Below, piece after piece: positions 23,401-59,613 of a DNA stretch of 64,000 nucleotides (position 1 is the first letter of the stretch; each line of letters opens with the position of its first letter). A program made the position numbers and the translations under genes. This DNA is from Podocnemis expansa (taxonomy: Eukaryota; Chordata; Testudines; Podocnemididae): positions 5,474,856-5,538,855 of the forward strand of contig ML682003.1 in NCBI GenBank assembly GCA_007922195.1, written 5' to 3'. The notes below the pieces were generated by a model. That model was not told the DNA's origin. It did not search any database and saw only the letters and a program-made list of their open reading frames with translations.

Positions 23401-25667
23401 GCCTGTGACAGGCTCCAACAATTTACAGGCGTCCAGGCCAAGCAGGGCTTTCCTGCTTGGGGCCCAAGCAGTTTTTGGGGCCATTTGCTGCCATCAGAGA
23501 CAGACGCCAGAGCTGATGGGCAGCGGGCTGAGCCCATGTGGAATGAGGCGGGGATCCATCAAGAATTGCGAGCAGGTCTGGGTGGGTGGAGCAGGGGGAC
23601 CCCGGAGGCTGAGGTCTCAGACCCCATGGCTCTCTCCACTGGTGGGTGAGATGGTTGGGCTGGGGACTGGTTCCTTGGCCAGCCCTAACACACCCTCCTC
23701 CCTCTGCAGAGCAGCGCATGATTCCCTACATGATCACCATCGGAGATGCCATCCACAACTTTGCCGACGGACTGGCAGTGGGGGCAGCCTTCTCGACCTC
23801 CTGGAAGACAGGTCTGGCCACGTCGCTGGCCGTGCTGTGCCACGAACTGCCGCATGAGCTAGGTGGGTGGCTCATCCATGCTTAGTGCCCCTAGGGGCAA
23901 GGGAGTTGCCCAGCCAGCCCCATGGCTGGGGTTATTCAGCCCACCCTCCCATGGGAACTTTCCCAGGACTGGCTTTTACGGGGTTAGTTGGGGGTGGTGG
24001 GTGACTCCTGTCCCAGCCCAGCTCGGCATAGCTCCTCCCAGGCTGACTGTGGCTCTTACAGGCCTGACTTAGTGGAAGGCGATGCCAAGCCTGGGCCAAG
24101 GGCAGCCAGCCCCTAACATGGCCTCATTCCCTCCCCACCAGGGGACTTTGCAGCTCTGCTGCACGCTGGGCTGAGCGTGAAGAAGGCCTTGCTGTTGAAC
24201 TTCGGCAGTGCGCTGACCTCCTTTGCCGGCCTTTACATCGCACTCTCGGTGACCACTGGCCCACAGTTTGAGGCCTGGATCTTCACAGTGGCCACAGGGC
24301 TCTTCCTCTATGTGGCACTGTGTGACATGGTGAGTGACTTGCATGGACCCTGCCTTGCCCCTGTCCTATGCCCAGCTGTCCAGAGAGGACAGGTCAGAGC
24401 CAAGGGTCCTATGTGGCATGGGTAGGGGATGGGGGCACTCGGGGCTGGGAGAGCAGGGGGCTGCGGCAGAGGGGAGGGTGGGGAATCCAAGGCTGGAATA
24501 GAAGGGGTGTGGATCGGGAGTGAGGGGCACAAGGGGAGTTGGCTGGCACCAGCCTGGCTCTCTTAGTGCTGGGGACCCCTTACTTTCATTAGTGCAAAAT
24601 TCTCCCCACATCTCCCCTGCATTCAGTGAGGAGTAAAAGCAGCAAGCGCCCGGCAGGTGCCAGAGCCTAGCTGGGAAGAAGCGCTCATTGAGCCACCCAT
24701 ATCCCAACTGGGCCAGGAGAGCAGAGGGGCTGCAGTGCAGGGAGGGGGGACGCAGTGGAGGGCCCTCTCCCTTCAGCATCCCTAGAGGCTGTGGTGCCCA
24801 GCCCACTGTCTAGAGTGCTGCCTTTTGGAGGAGGAGTAAAACACTCAGCAAAGTTGCCTGGGCACTAGCCCACTACTGGGGCATTATCACCCCTGGCCCA
24901 GCCAAACTTCAGTGTGGGAACTTCCTGTCGGCCTCCCTGCATCCCCACTGCAGCTGAGATTTATCTGAGCAGCGTTGCCATGGCCAGGAGCAGGGCCAGA
25001 TTAAGACATGCTAAGGCCCTAAGCTATGTCAAGAAGCTATGTCTTCAAAGGCTCCATGCCATAAAAAACAAAAAGAAAAAAGTATATTACGTTATAACAG
25101 AAAGGGTAATGAAAAAATAAACGATAAACCCTTATATCTGCATATATACACAGGGAAAGATGCAATGAAAAACAATTAAATGAAACATACATGCTGCAAA
25201 AAGCCTTATTTGCATTACTATATATCATGATAAATCTTAGTTTTTGCCAACATATTTAGAGGTCCCTCATAATGTGAGGCCCTAAACCATGGCTCACTTG
25301 GTTTGTGCCTAAATCCAGGCCTGGCCAGGACCCAGCTGCCAGGTCCCACTTCAGAGGTGGCTTCATTTCAGTGGTTGGCACTGTGAATCCTGCTGGGAGA
25401 GCTTTGGGCCAGGCGCTGTGATAGCCCCAGATTGAGTCCCCCTCTTCCCGGGAGCAGGCACACTCACCAGAGGCTGGGCTCTGTACAGTGTGCCCAGTGG
25501 ATTCAAGCTGCACCCCACCCTCCCTTCCTTTCCAGCTGCCCACCATGATGAACGTGAAGGACGTGCGGCCATGGCTGCTCTTCGCCCTGCACAACCTGGG
25601 CCTGCTGGGAGGCTGGGCCATCCTGCTGCTGCTGTCACTCTATGAGGACAACCTGGCCCCACTGTGA
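11455..25667 (+). CDS. SLC39A4: SLC39A4 (ZIP4) plasma-membrane zinc importer
   Basis: ZIP4 imports Zn2+ across the apical membrane of absorptive epithelia. Coding exons: 11455-11691, 14622-14906, 18306-18510, 19236-19480, 20958-21129, 21588-21760, 22021-22182, 22693-22800, 22884-22938, 23710-23862, 24142-24329, 25536-25667. They join in frame to 704 residues (human about 647). An N-terminal hydrophobic signal peptide is followed by the Cys-containing ectodomain with the family PAL motif (354-356) and a His/Asp-rich segment (about 258-300). Membrane segments start near 383. The metal-site motifs are intact: HNFADG (563-568) and HELPHELGD (592-600). A short His cluster (HSHDH, 500-504) lies in the cytosolic loop. 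The ATG at 11455 was chosen because it directly precedes the signal peptide; the frame upstream has no closer ATG. The exon 7 donor (GTCTGG) is weak. Human ZIP4 deficiency causes acrodermatitis enteropathica (established knowledge). Confidence 0.95.
11692..14621 (+). other. SLC39A4 intron 1
   Basis: This 2.9-kb intron holds a degenerate tandem repeat at about 13305-13545. Nothing else with coding or RNA-gene character was recognised. Confidence 0.8.
13305..13545. repeat. Degenerate minisatellite, unit about 40 bp
   Basis: About six diverged copies of a unit containing GCATGCAGGGAACTAGCTGG and then TGCCTGC/TGCTCACC occur in tandem, with unit lengths varying around 40 bp. It lies in SLC39A4 intron 1. 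Confidence 0.7.
14911..14944. repeat. Compound (GA)n(GT)n microsatellite
   Basis: A run of GA dinucleotides passes into GT dinucleotides immediately after the exon 2 donor of SLC39A4 (intron starts at 14907). Its closeness to the splice site means length variation could in principle affect splicing. Confidence 0.9.
15400..15900. repeat. Old interspersed repeat split by a DNA transposon
   Basis: The left part (about 15406-15441, TTATTATTTATTTG-type start) and right part (about 15832-15892, gggtcccattgtgctgggca) are the two halves of an interspersed repeat that also occurs at about 31915-32060. The segment between is a separate inverted-repeat element. The repeat class is not known to me. Confidence 0.5.
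15442..15831. mobile_element. Non-autonomous DNA transposon with ~14-bp TIRs
   Basis: The element starts GGCATATCTACACT and ends AGTGTAGACATATCC, near-perfect inverted termini about 390 bp apart. The interior has internal similarity (tggtagctctgggtttc and gggctcatggacttgg motifs), as in reptile MITE-like elements, and no coding frame. It interrupts an older repeat, which gives a relative age. I could not identify a clear target duplication, so the superfamily is left open. Confidence 0.6.
15901..18305 (+). other. SLC39A4 intron 2, remaining part
   Basis: No coding or structured element was recognised apart from the assembly gap at 17495-17504. Confidence 0.6.
17495..17504. other. Assembly gap (10 N)
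   Basis: Ten N characters mark an unresolved join within SLC39A4 intron 2. The true gap length may differ. No exon appears to be lost, because exon 2 and exon 3 join in frame. Confidence 1.
20330..20450 (-). repeat. MIR-like SINE fragment
   Basis: The plus strand reads agaatggaacccaggagtcc followed by tgactccccagccctgctct, the reverse complement of the conserved part of a MIR/tRNA-derived SINE. It is in SLC39A4 intron 4. Confidence 0.6.
22335..22415. repeat. G-rich tract
   Basis: Long runs of G (22340-22352 and about 22378-22394) with short interruptions lie in SLC39A4 intron 7. They could form G-quadruplexes in the sense transcript and are likely to be sequencing-error prone. Confidence 0.8.
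23285..23357 (-). tRNA. tRNA-Arg (anticodon CCG)
   Basis: The 73-base minus-strand sequence folds as a full cloverleaf. The 7-bp acceptor stem is fully paired with one G-U, the D arm has GCCT/AGGC pairing, the anticodon stem CCAGC/GCTGG carries a loop with CCG (decodes CGG), the T arm is GTGGG/CCCAC, and the discriminator is G. The A box TGGCCTAATGG and B box GGTTCAAGTCC are intact, there is no intron, and the 3' CCA is not encoded, as normal in eukaryotes. A TTTT terminator lies 24-27 bases past the 3' end (plus-strand 23258-23261). It is close to vertebrate tRNA-Arg-CCG genes as I know them. The gene is antisense inside SLC39A4 intron 9 (22939-23709). It looks functional; expression is not shown by sequence. 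Confidence 0.92.
24991..25323. mobile_element. AT-rich non-autonomous hAT-like element
   Basis: The termini CAGGGCCAGATTAAG and the complement of CTTAATCCAGGCCTG-like sequence (right end aaatccaggcctg) are inverted repeats. The flanks are gccaggag (24983-24990) and gccaggac (25324-25331), matching at 7 of 8 positions, consistent with an 8-bp hAT target duplication. The interior is AT-rich, unlike the surrounding GC-rich intron, and has no coding frame. It is in SLC39A4 intron 11. Confidence 0.65.
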
Positions 25668-26660
25668 CCCTATGGCACTCAGCCTAGCACCCGAAGCCCT
25701 GGGCCCAGCCTGTGGGAGAAAGTGGGGCTGCTGGCAGGGGCAGAATAAGCCCTGGAGACGTCTGCCAGCAGTGGGCTCCCTGCAGACAGAGGACTGCTGC
25801 CCAGAGCCCTCCTGTCAAGGCTTTTTCCCCACTCCGGCACTCTGAGTGCAGAAGGTGGGGGCCTGCAACAGGCCAGAAAAGCCACTGGCCTTAAAGCCTG
25901 CTCTTAAAAGTCTCCAAGGCCTCCAATTCCTGGCCTTGGAGTGGTATCGCTGCCACCACCCAAATGAAAAAAAAAACCTCTTGAGACCCAGGAAGGCGCA
26001 CTTGGGAATTCCTCCCTGTGAGGTACTTGCAATCCTCTTTATTCCTCTCTCAGGAAAATGACTGAACTCCAGCTGCAATATGAGCTGGAACTGGAACAGG
26101 GTTCCCTCTAGTAGCTGCCTGTGCAGTCTAAGGCACGGGCACACAAACCTCTTGCCTTTCAGGACACAGAACCAGAACTTGCTTAAAAGGTAAACTCTTT
26201 AATCAAAAAGAACAGATAATAAACACAGAGAGTTGCTTCTCTGGGAATTAACTTAGGTAGTTACAGGGTGTATGTGTGGGGGTGGTTACATGTGCTTAGT
26301 ACAGAGAAATCCAAAAAACAAGCCAAAAACAAAGAAAATACCCTGACCGCGTCTAAATAAACATTCCCTGTTCTACTCACGCCTGGTCAGTACCAAACTT
26401 AACTTATCTCTGGTAAGGATGTCGCTGGATTCTTCCTCAGGCCCCTCTGGCCTCCTCCACAGACCCCGCACTTCCACACACCCCCGCCAGCCCCATGCAC
26501 GGAAGGAGCCATGGCATCTGCCTGTGCTCACGCTGTCCCATAGGAGTGCGGACAGGAAAAGAGGATGGTGGGGGGATTTGTTAATGCCAAGTTCTATGTA
26601 GCTTGGCCTGCCCCAGCCACGGCTGGGCTCCTGCCCATCTGCTCCATGGACAATAAACTG
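25668..26660 (+). other. SLC39A4 downstream / candidate 3' UTR with repeat
   Basis: No canonical AATAAA lies within the first 500 bases after the stop codon. AATAAA hexamers occur at 26218-26223 (inside a repeat), near 26355, and at 26652-26657, the last followed by a GT-rich stretch. Which of them ends the transcript cannot be decided here. Confidence 0.35.
25817..26410. repeat. Interspersed retroelement-like repeat
   Basis: The sequence from caaggctttttccccactcc onward, through gctgccaccacccaaatg and an A-rich, lysine-poor stretch near 26170-26350, resembles a long repeat I associate with turtle genomes, probably LTR-derived. There is no coding frame. The boundaries are approximate and the class is uncertain. 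Confidence 0.4.
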
Positions 26661-27620
26661 CTCTGTCTCCTGGGTGCTCTCCCTGCCTCGCTATATGGGC
26701 CCACCTTGGGGGGAAGGGATTCGGGAGAACAAGCAGCCCCAGCTGTGGGGGCAGGACATAGCCAGGCACTAGAACCACCAAGGCCCCTAAAAGGCTGTAA
26801 GTTCCAGTCCCTCTGGAAGCTGCTTGGAGCTGTGTCAGGGGCTGGGGGGGGTCTCAGTTCCCCAGAAACAGGCTTGGTCTGAACCCTGCAGAGCCTCAGT
26901 TGGGGCAAGAGCCACATGGGCCTGAGGCTCCCCAAAGCTGGCAGTGGATGGGAGGGCTCAGAGACCAGCTCTCAGGGTCCAGACAGCCCTGACAGTCAGT
27001 GAGCCACAGCTGGCCCCGCAGCCTCTCTGTGCCCAGCTCTCTGCCTACAACTCCCAGGCTTGGCCCCATGCCTGCTAGTCGCAGACTGTGACATTCCCCT
27101 CTGCAATCTGGACTGGTCTATCTGGAAGGATTGATCTGACAGTAGCACATTTGCTGTCATCTGTGTAGATGTGGCCACAGTGGGATGGCAAGAGAGAACT
27201 CTAGAGCCCAAAATGCCTTTTTATTTAGCAGGTTCCCCCACTGCCCCCTGAGTCTGGTGACCAGCAATGTCCCTCTTGGCTTTCTCCACTTGAGTCAAAT
27301 ATACGTCACTTTATCAGATGCTCAAGCCAGTCCATTGGTCCCGGAAGAGGTGGATTGTTTTATGCCTGCTTCAGCGAGTCATGTACTCTCATTCTGCTCT
27401 TTTCGTTTGCCTGGGTCCAATTCAAGGCATGTGATACACATCTCAGGGAATATTAAAGAGCAGTACTTCGTACCCACACACACATTGCAAGGAACACACA
27501 AGAATGACATTCAACATGTAGTGAGCCCTGCAGAGGCACCGCACAGCACACACACTGCACTGAACAATGCAGTTACAGTGACGTTCTCCCCCTGCTGTTT
27601 TACTTAAAAAGGAAAGACTA
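26661..27620. other. Intergenic stretch, nothing recognised
   Basis: No gene, RNA or clear repeat was recognised between the last candidate SLC39A4 poly(A) signal and the hAT-like element at 27624. Confidence 0.5.
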
Positions 27621-27623
27621 GCA

Positions 27624-27938
27624 CAGGGGTCAGCAACCTGAAATATAAGAGCCATTTTTAAAAATTCCCTTAATAGCCAGATGTTTTGAGATCCACAATA
27701 TGTGTAGCCTCTTGGTGGGGGGAGCTGGGCCAGGACACCTGCAGCAGGGTCCCCAGCGGCAGGGGAGGGAGCCTGGAACCAGGAGCAGGACCCGTCAGGT
27801 CCTGCAGTGGTGAGGGGAGCCTTGTGTGGGCTGCCCACAGGGTCCCCTGATGGCAGGAGCAGGCCCAGCGAACAGAGCTGCAAGGGGGCAGTCAAAGGCC
27901 GCATGTGGCTCCTGAGCTGCAGGTTGCAGATCCCCGTG
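27624..27938. mobile_element. hAT-like element, same family as 45145-45467
   Basis: It starts CAGGGGTCAGCAACC and ends GGTTGCAGATCCCCG, imperfect inverted termini. The internal order (taagagccatttttaa, tgtagcctcttggtg, gccgcatgtggct) matches the copy in CPSF1 across its whole length. No target duplication is visible, so this copy is older or has an altered end. Confidence 0.65.
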
Positions 27939-28095
27939 TAGGGTCTCTCCACGCACCCTATCCACACTGCATTGCTTGAGATAAAACAGTTTATTGACTA
28001 CAAGTAAGATTTTAAGCGATTATAAATTAGATTAGGCCAGTCCCTTGTTCCTGTGTGCCTGCTTTCAGGCGAGACATGCAATTAGGCTTAAAACA

Positions 28096-28286
28096 AGAAT
28101 CATGGGGCACTTTAAAGACTAACAAATTTCCTCAGCCGTAAGCTTTCATGGGCTGCAACCCACTTTTGTCAAATGCATCAGATGCGCAGGTTCGTCAGAT
28201 GTTGGTTACAGCCTGAAAAAGCTTATGCCTGAAGAAATTTGTTAGTCTTTAATTTGCCAAAGGACCGGGGCAGTCTTCGTGATTCT
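28096..28286. repeat. Palindromic interspersed element, copy 1
   Basis: The two arms, each about 40 bases (around TTTAAAGACTAACAAATTTC and its complement), flank a short centre. The ends agaatca and tgattct are also inverted. The pattern gcttatgcc...gaaatttgttagtcttt is a very common reptile repeat. It is non-coding. Confidence 0.65.
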
Positions 28287-28737
28287 GGGGCCCTAGACAA
28301 AAATCAAGGATGGAGCTCCCCAAATGCTTCCCACCCCACCCCCCCAGCCTCACTGCTGCCCCACTGATGCCTCTGCCACCTTCCCCCGGTCCTTGCTACC
28401 CCCTGAGTCTCTGTGCATGCTCAGTGAGAGCTCCTCTGGCTGGAGGAGCAGTGAGGGGTCCAGCCGCGGTGCTCCGGCAGCCAGGTAAGGGGGTGGGAGG
28501 GGGCAATTGTGGACAGGGCAGGGGCAGTCGGCTGTGAAAGGGGGTGGAGGGTTGGAGGGAAGACAGGGTTGGGCCGGCTGGGGGGGCATGATGGGACGGG
28601 ATCAGGCCAATAAGGGGGTGACTGGGAGAGCAGGGGGTGCAGAATTGGGCCGCTGGGGGACAGGATGAGGTCCGTGCTGGGGGTGGGAATCCCGTGCAGC
28701 AAGCAACACGTGTTACACAGCTGCCTTCGGGCCTTAG

Positions 28738-28880
28738 AGGGAACACTGTTTATGGCGTGAGCTTTTGTGAGAGAAAATTCCACTGCGTCATGACTGACAA
28801 AGTGGGATTTTCTCCTGCAAAAGCTCATGCCATAAATAAGTTTGTCAGTCTCTAAGTGCCAAAGCACTCTTTGCCTATTT
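28738..28880. repeat. Palindromic interspersed element, copy 2
   Basis: Arms 28749-28767 and 28818-28836 pair at 18 of 19 positions. The right side continues gtttgtcagtctctaagtgc, as in copies 1 and 3. It lies in the SLC39A4-CPSF1 intergenic region. Confidence 0.6.
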
Positions 28881-29729
28881 TGCTGAACACAGCTACTTCC
28901 CTGGAACATCACAGTAATGTTCAGTATGTCATGATCACTCCAAAAACACCTTTAACAACACACTTTGCATCAAACCATACCCAGTTACAATGTAAGGGTG
29001 AACACAAATGATACACAGTTCACCTCATGGAGGCACAATGTCTCATGTGGACCCAGCTCCTGTTCACCTGGCACCCCTGCTCTGGGCCAGCCCCCTGCCC
29101 CAGGCTCAGTCCTGCCCATCAGGCGTTCCCTTGGCCCCAGTCTTGGGCCTGCCTGGTGCCCTCTGCCTGCCAGTCCGGACCCAGCCCCTGCGTCTGCCTG
29201 GTTTCCCCTGCCCAAAGGTCCCAGGCCGTCCCAGGCCTGGCACTCTGGATGAAGTGGGTCAGGACTCTACTACTATGACTTCCCTCTGGGGCCAGGCTCC
29301 ACGGTGCCAGTGTCTCCTGAGTCTGAGCAGGGAGTGTTTGCCACCCCATTCCCAGTCAGCTCCTGCAGTGAGCCTGCCACCTGAGGCACCGAGGAGACCT
29401 CATGTGCCCCCCAAAGTGGCAGGTAACCCACCTCCCAGTCAGCTGAAACGATGCCCAGCCTGCCAGGGAAAATGAGGGTTACTAGCTGTGGGGATCATGA
29501 CAGAGCCTGAGGCCCGGCAGCTCAGAAAGCAGGAACATCCAGCCAAGTCCAACTTGAGGGAGCTGGAGCCCCTTGGTTCTTCCCACACAAGAAAACTGCC
29601 CAGCCTGAGCAGCCCAGCCTCTGGCCTACCACTGCCCGGGTGCCCTTGTCACCCAGGCTGTCTCTGTTCAGCCCCCAGGAGTGGGGGGGCTCCTGGGATG
29701 GGGCAGCCCCTGGCCACCACTTGCTAGGC

Positions 29730-29905
29730 CAGTGTTTCCCAACCAGTGTGCCATGGCACACAGGAGTGCTGTCAGGTCTGAGCAGGCGTGCCAATGAATT
29801 TTTTGAAAAGCTACTTGAAGAGTCCTGAACTGGTTCATGAGTTCTTTTGGAGACTATTTGGGGGGCACCTCAAAATAACTGAAGGTACCAAGGTGTGCCA
29901 CAGCA
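29730..29905. repeat. hAT-like fragment (left end only)
   Basis: The start CAGTGTTTCCCAACC resembles the terminus of some vertebrate hAT elements, followed by the duplicated word gtgccatggcacac. No matching right end is seen, so this is at best a truncated copy. Confidence 0.35.
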
Positions 29906-30299
29906 GAGACAAGGATGGGAAGCACCGTGGCAGGCTACAGAGCAGAGGCAGCTTTTGGGGTACACAAAGCAGGGGCATGCCTAGTGCCCCAAGCCGTAAG
30001 GGGCCCTGTTGCCTGCTTCATCTACCCTAAAAGCTGAATCTGCTTTAGTCAGTGGCAAGAGGAGGAGCTGGGCCTGGGCCAGGGGCCAGTGGCAGGGAGC
30101 TGGGGCCATGGGGGTGCCCAGAGAAAGCACTGGGGGGCAGGGGTGGGGAGCCAGACCCACAGGAGGACCCAGAGGGGTGCCAGGGGCCAGTGGCAGGGAG
30201 CTGGGGCCATGGGAGGGGCCAGCGCCGTGGAGTGGGGGCTGCAGATGGGGGGGCCCCACAATGAGACTTCGCCTAGGGCCCCCCAATTGCCGCCTGTGC

Positions 30300-30688
30300 C
30301 ACAGAGCGCCCGGCTGTGGGCGCCACCTGCCCCGCGGCTTGCAGCGACTGCGCCCCCGTGGCCCGCCGCCGGGGCAACACGCGGGGGAAACTGAGGCACG
30401 GCCGGCCCGCGACCGCACAGCGCCCCACGTGCGACTTCGTCACGGCCCCACCCCCGCGCGGCGACCCTCCGGCGTCCCGGCCAATGGGAGAGGCGCCCGG
30501 GAGACGGGGGTGGAGCGAGCGAGCCGGCCGCGGTCGCGCAGGCGCAGTTCGTCTCCCCAGCCAGGGGGCGTGGCCGGCCCTGGCGGACTCCTAGCTCCGC
30601 CCCGCCCCGCCCCTGGCGGCTTCTCTGGCGCGCGCGGCGCCGATCTCTATGGCGGGACCCGGCGCTTCCGCCGGCCGCGTGAGGGGAG
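30300..30688 (+). promoter_or_regulatory. CPSF1 CpG-island promoter and inferred exon 1
   Basis: A strongly CpG-rich, TATA-less segment contains a CCAAT box (30481-30485), an NRF1-like GCGCAGGCGCA (30536-30546) and tandem GC boxes for Sp1-type factors (about 30596-30614). This is the architecture of a housekeeping promoter, fitting the ubiquitous CPSF1. The likely first exon ends at 30688 before a GTGAGG donor (an alternative donor is at 30679). It joins the acceptor at 31460 and contributes only 5' UTR. The transcription start is estimated, not shown. Confidence 0.6.
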
Positions 30689-30856
30689 GTGAGGGGCCGC
30701 GGGGCGCGGGGCTGTGGCGGGGCCCGGCTCGGCCGGACAGGCCGCGAAGGGCGGACACGGCTCCGTCCGGTCGCCGCGCCCAGGCCGCCCTTCCCCCTCG
30801 CCGGTCCCCGGAGGGGCTGCGCCATTTGTGGGGGGGATCCCCGCCCTGAGCGCCCT

Positions 30857-30982
30857 GGTCCTGGTGCTGGTGCTGGTGCTGGTGCTGGTCCTGGTCCTGG
30901 TCCTGGTGCTGGTGCTGGTGCTGGTCCTGGTCCTGGTCCTGGTGCTGGTCCTGGTCCTGGTCCTGGTCCTGGTCCTGGTCTG
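30857..30982. repeat. CTGGTC/CTGGTG hexamer minisatellite
   Basis: About 20 tandem copies of CTGGTC or CTGGTG lie in CPSF1 intron 1, about 170 bases past the inferred exon 1. The regular array creates long spurious open frames in several directions. Confidence 0.95.
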
Positions 30983-31026
30983 GTCTGGTCCTGCCCGGCA
31001 GCCGGCAGGGATCCCCCCCCCCAGCT

Positions 31027-31150
31027 GTCAGCTAGTAAGAGGGTCAGGCCAATGTGGTGAGCGCCCCGACACCCCCTGAATGTCCCACCAGCCCCCATCG
31101 TCAGCTAGTACCCACGTTAGACCGATGTAGTGAGCCCCCGACACCCTCGC
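31027..31150. repeat. Tandem duplication, unit about 75 bp
   Basis: Two diverged copies containing gtcagctagta, then a CAATGTGGTGAGCGCC / CGATGTAGTGAGCCCC pair and CCGACACCC, follow the minisatellite in CPSF1 intron 1. Confidence 0.6.
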
Positions 31151-31486
31151 TCATTTCAAGGCCTGGGGAGCCTGGTCCCCGGCTCGTGGGAGGCAGGAGA
31201 GTCCTTGGCGAAGGCCCCTGGGAAGCAGGTTGGGATGTCTCCAGCCAGAGACTAACCCGCTCGGGGCAGCGGGAGCCCCCCATCCCGTCACGCAGGGCCT
31301 GGGGCGCCAAGTGGGAAAGGGTCGGTCTCTGGGCTGTAAGCGTCTTGTGGCGCCCAAGTCGCTGGCCCCCTCTCGGGGCCTGGGACGGCAGCCGTCTCCC
31401 CAGGAACCTAGGGTCGCGTTGGGTCTCTCAGCTCTTTCTCTTTCCTTTGCGTCTCTGCAGGCGGGGGGCCGTGAGACTCCCTGGGG

Positions 31487-58583
<27,097 letters not shown>

Positions 58584-58674
58584 TGGCCGCCAGGGGTGCC
58601 GCAGCACTGGCACTTGCCCCCACTACTGTAAATTGGCTGGAGCCTGGCACAGCTTTGTATGAACTGGGAAGGGT

Positions 58675-58725
58675 TTGTAAAGAAAAGGCACAACACGCTC
58701 GTGACTCTGGTTTGTTTGCTGGGGC
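58675..58725 (+). terminator. Candidate CPSF1 poly(A) site with AAGAAA variant
   Basis: No AATAAA or ATTAAA is present in the 350 bases after the CPSF1 stop. The hexamer variant AAGAAA lies at 58680-58685, about 97 bases after the stop, and is followed by cacaaca and a TG/T-rich stretch (58703-58722) suited to CstF binding. The first canonical AATAAA downstream is inside the palindromic repeat at 59025. Choosing between them is inference. Confidence 0.4.
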
Positions 58726-58938
58726 AGGAAGTTGGTGCTTGGGGGGCAGGAGTCGGGCCAGAGAACAGCCAGGGTGGGAGCATGCGTCATGCAGAGGCCA
58801 GGAGTGGCCATGGCTGCACAGGAAACCATTTTAACAAGCAGTGTGCCCCTCAGCTTCCAGCAGAGCTGTAACTAGAAAAGTCAGTGCTGGGGGCAAGTTC
58901 CAAAGGGGCAGCTATGTTAGCCTAGTGCAGGAAAAAAA

Positions 58939-59067
58939 GCAAGGAGTCTTGTGCATTTAAAGACTAACATTTATTTATTTATTGCATGAGCTTTCCAGAG
59001 ATTTTCTTCCACAAAAGCTCATGCAATAAATAAATATTAGGCTTTTAAGTGTCTCAAGACTCCTTGC
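58939..59067. repeat. Palindromic interspersed element, copy 3
   Basis: The ends gcaaggagtctt and aagactccttgc are exact reverse complements. The inner arms 58981-58994 and 59014-59027 pair at 14 of 14 positions and extend through TTTATTTATTT / AAATAAATA. The element has AATAAA on both strands (plus 59025-59034; minus 58970-58983). It lies between the convergent 3' ends of CPSF1 and ADCK5. Confidence 0.8.
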
Positions 59068-59535
59068 TCTTTTTTTTTCTTCCCTGGGGCAAGCAGCCCT
59101 GGACCACACCACCTGCTCCGCCCTCAGTGTTGGGGAGTCCCCCAGCAGGGACCCCTGGCAGGGGCTTTCCCTGCCACCAGCAGGTACTCCTGGGGCTCAC
59201 TGCTGCCTGGCGAGCACAGCCAACACCAGGTGGGGAGGGTGCCTTCCTCTGCCACCCAGCAAGCATGGCCAGTGGTGGGTGGGAAGGTGCCTTCAGGGAA
59301 AGCAGAGCCCGCCAGGGGTTCCCTTCCCCAGCTCCCCAGGGTGTGTTTAAGGCACGTTCCTCTTCAGGGCCAGGAAGGGTCTGGTGCGATCTCAAATTGG
59401 CACCTGGGGCTTTACCCCTTTCAAGCCACCATAGTTACGGCCCCGGCTCCTGGCACTAGAAGGCTGTGGAGTGAGGTGTCCTTGCACACCTCATGCACCA
59501 CCACTGACCACCTGCTGCAGGGCCCCTGCAGGAGT

Positions 59536-59541
59536 TTTATT
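59536..59541 (-). terminator. ADCK5 poly(A) signal AATAAA
   Basis: AATAAA on the minus strand lies about 73 bases past the ADCK5 stop codon, a normal spacing for a short vertebrate 3' UTR. A GT-rich stretch follows downstream (plus-strand 59480-59520 complement). Confidence 0.7.
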
Positions 59542-59613
59542 TGTGTATGTTCAGCAGCTGTGACAGTCTTGGGGAAGGATGCAGGGCCCCACGCGCCTGG
59601 CTTTCTGTTGCTG

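Noticed and set aside
30049..31098. 349-residue minus-strand open frame rich in Gly-Pro
   Set aside because: It is the antisense reading of the CTGGTS minisatellite and the CpG island; composition is purely repeat-driven and it overlaps the CPSF1 promoter.
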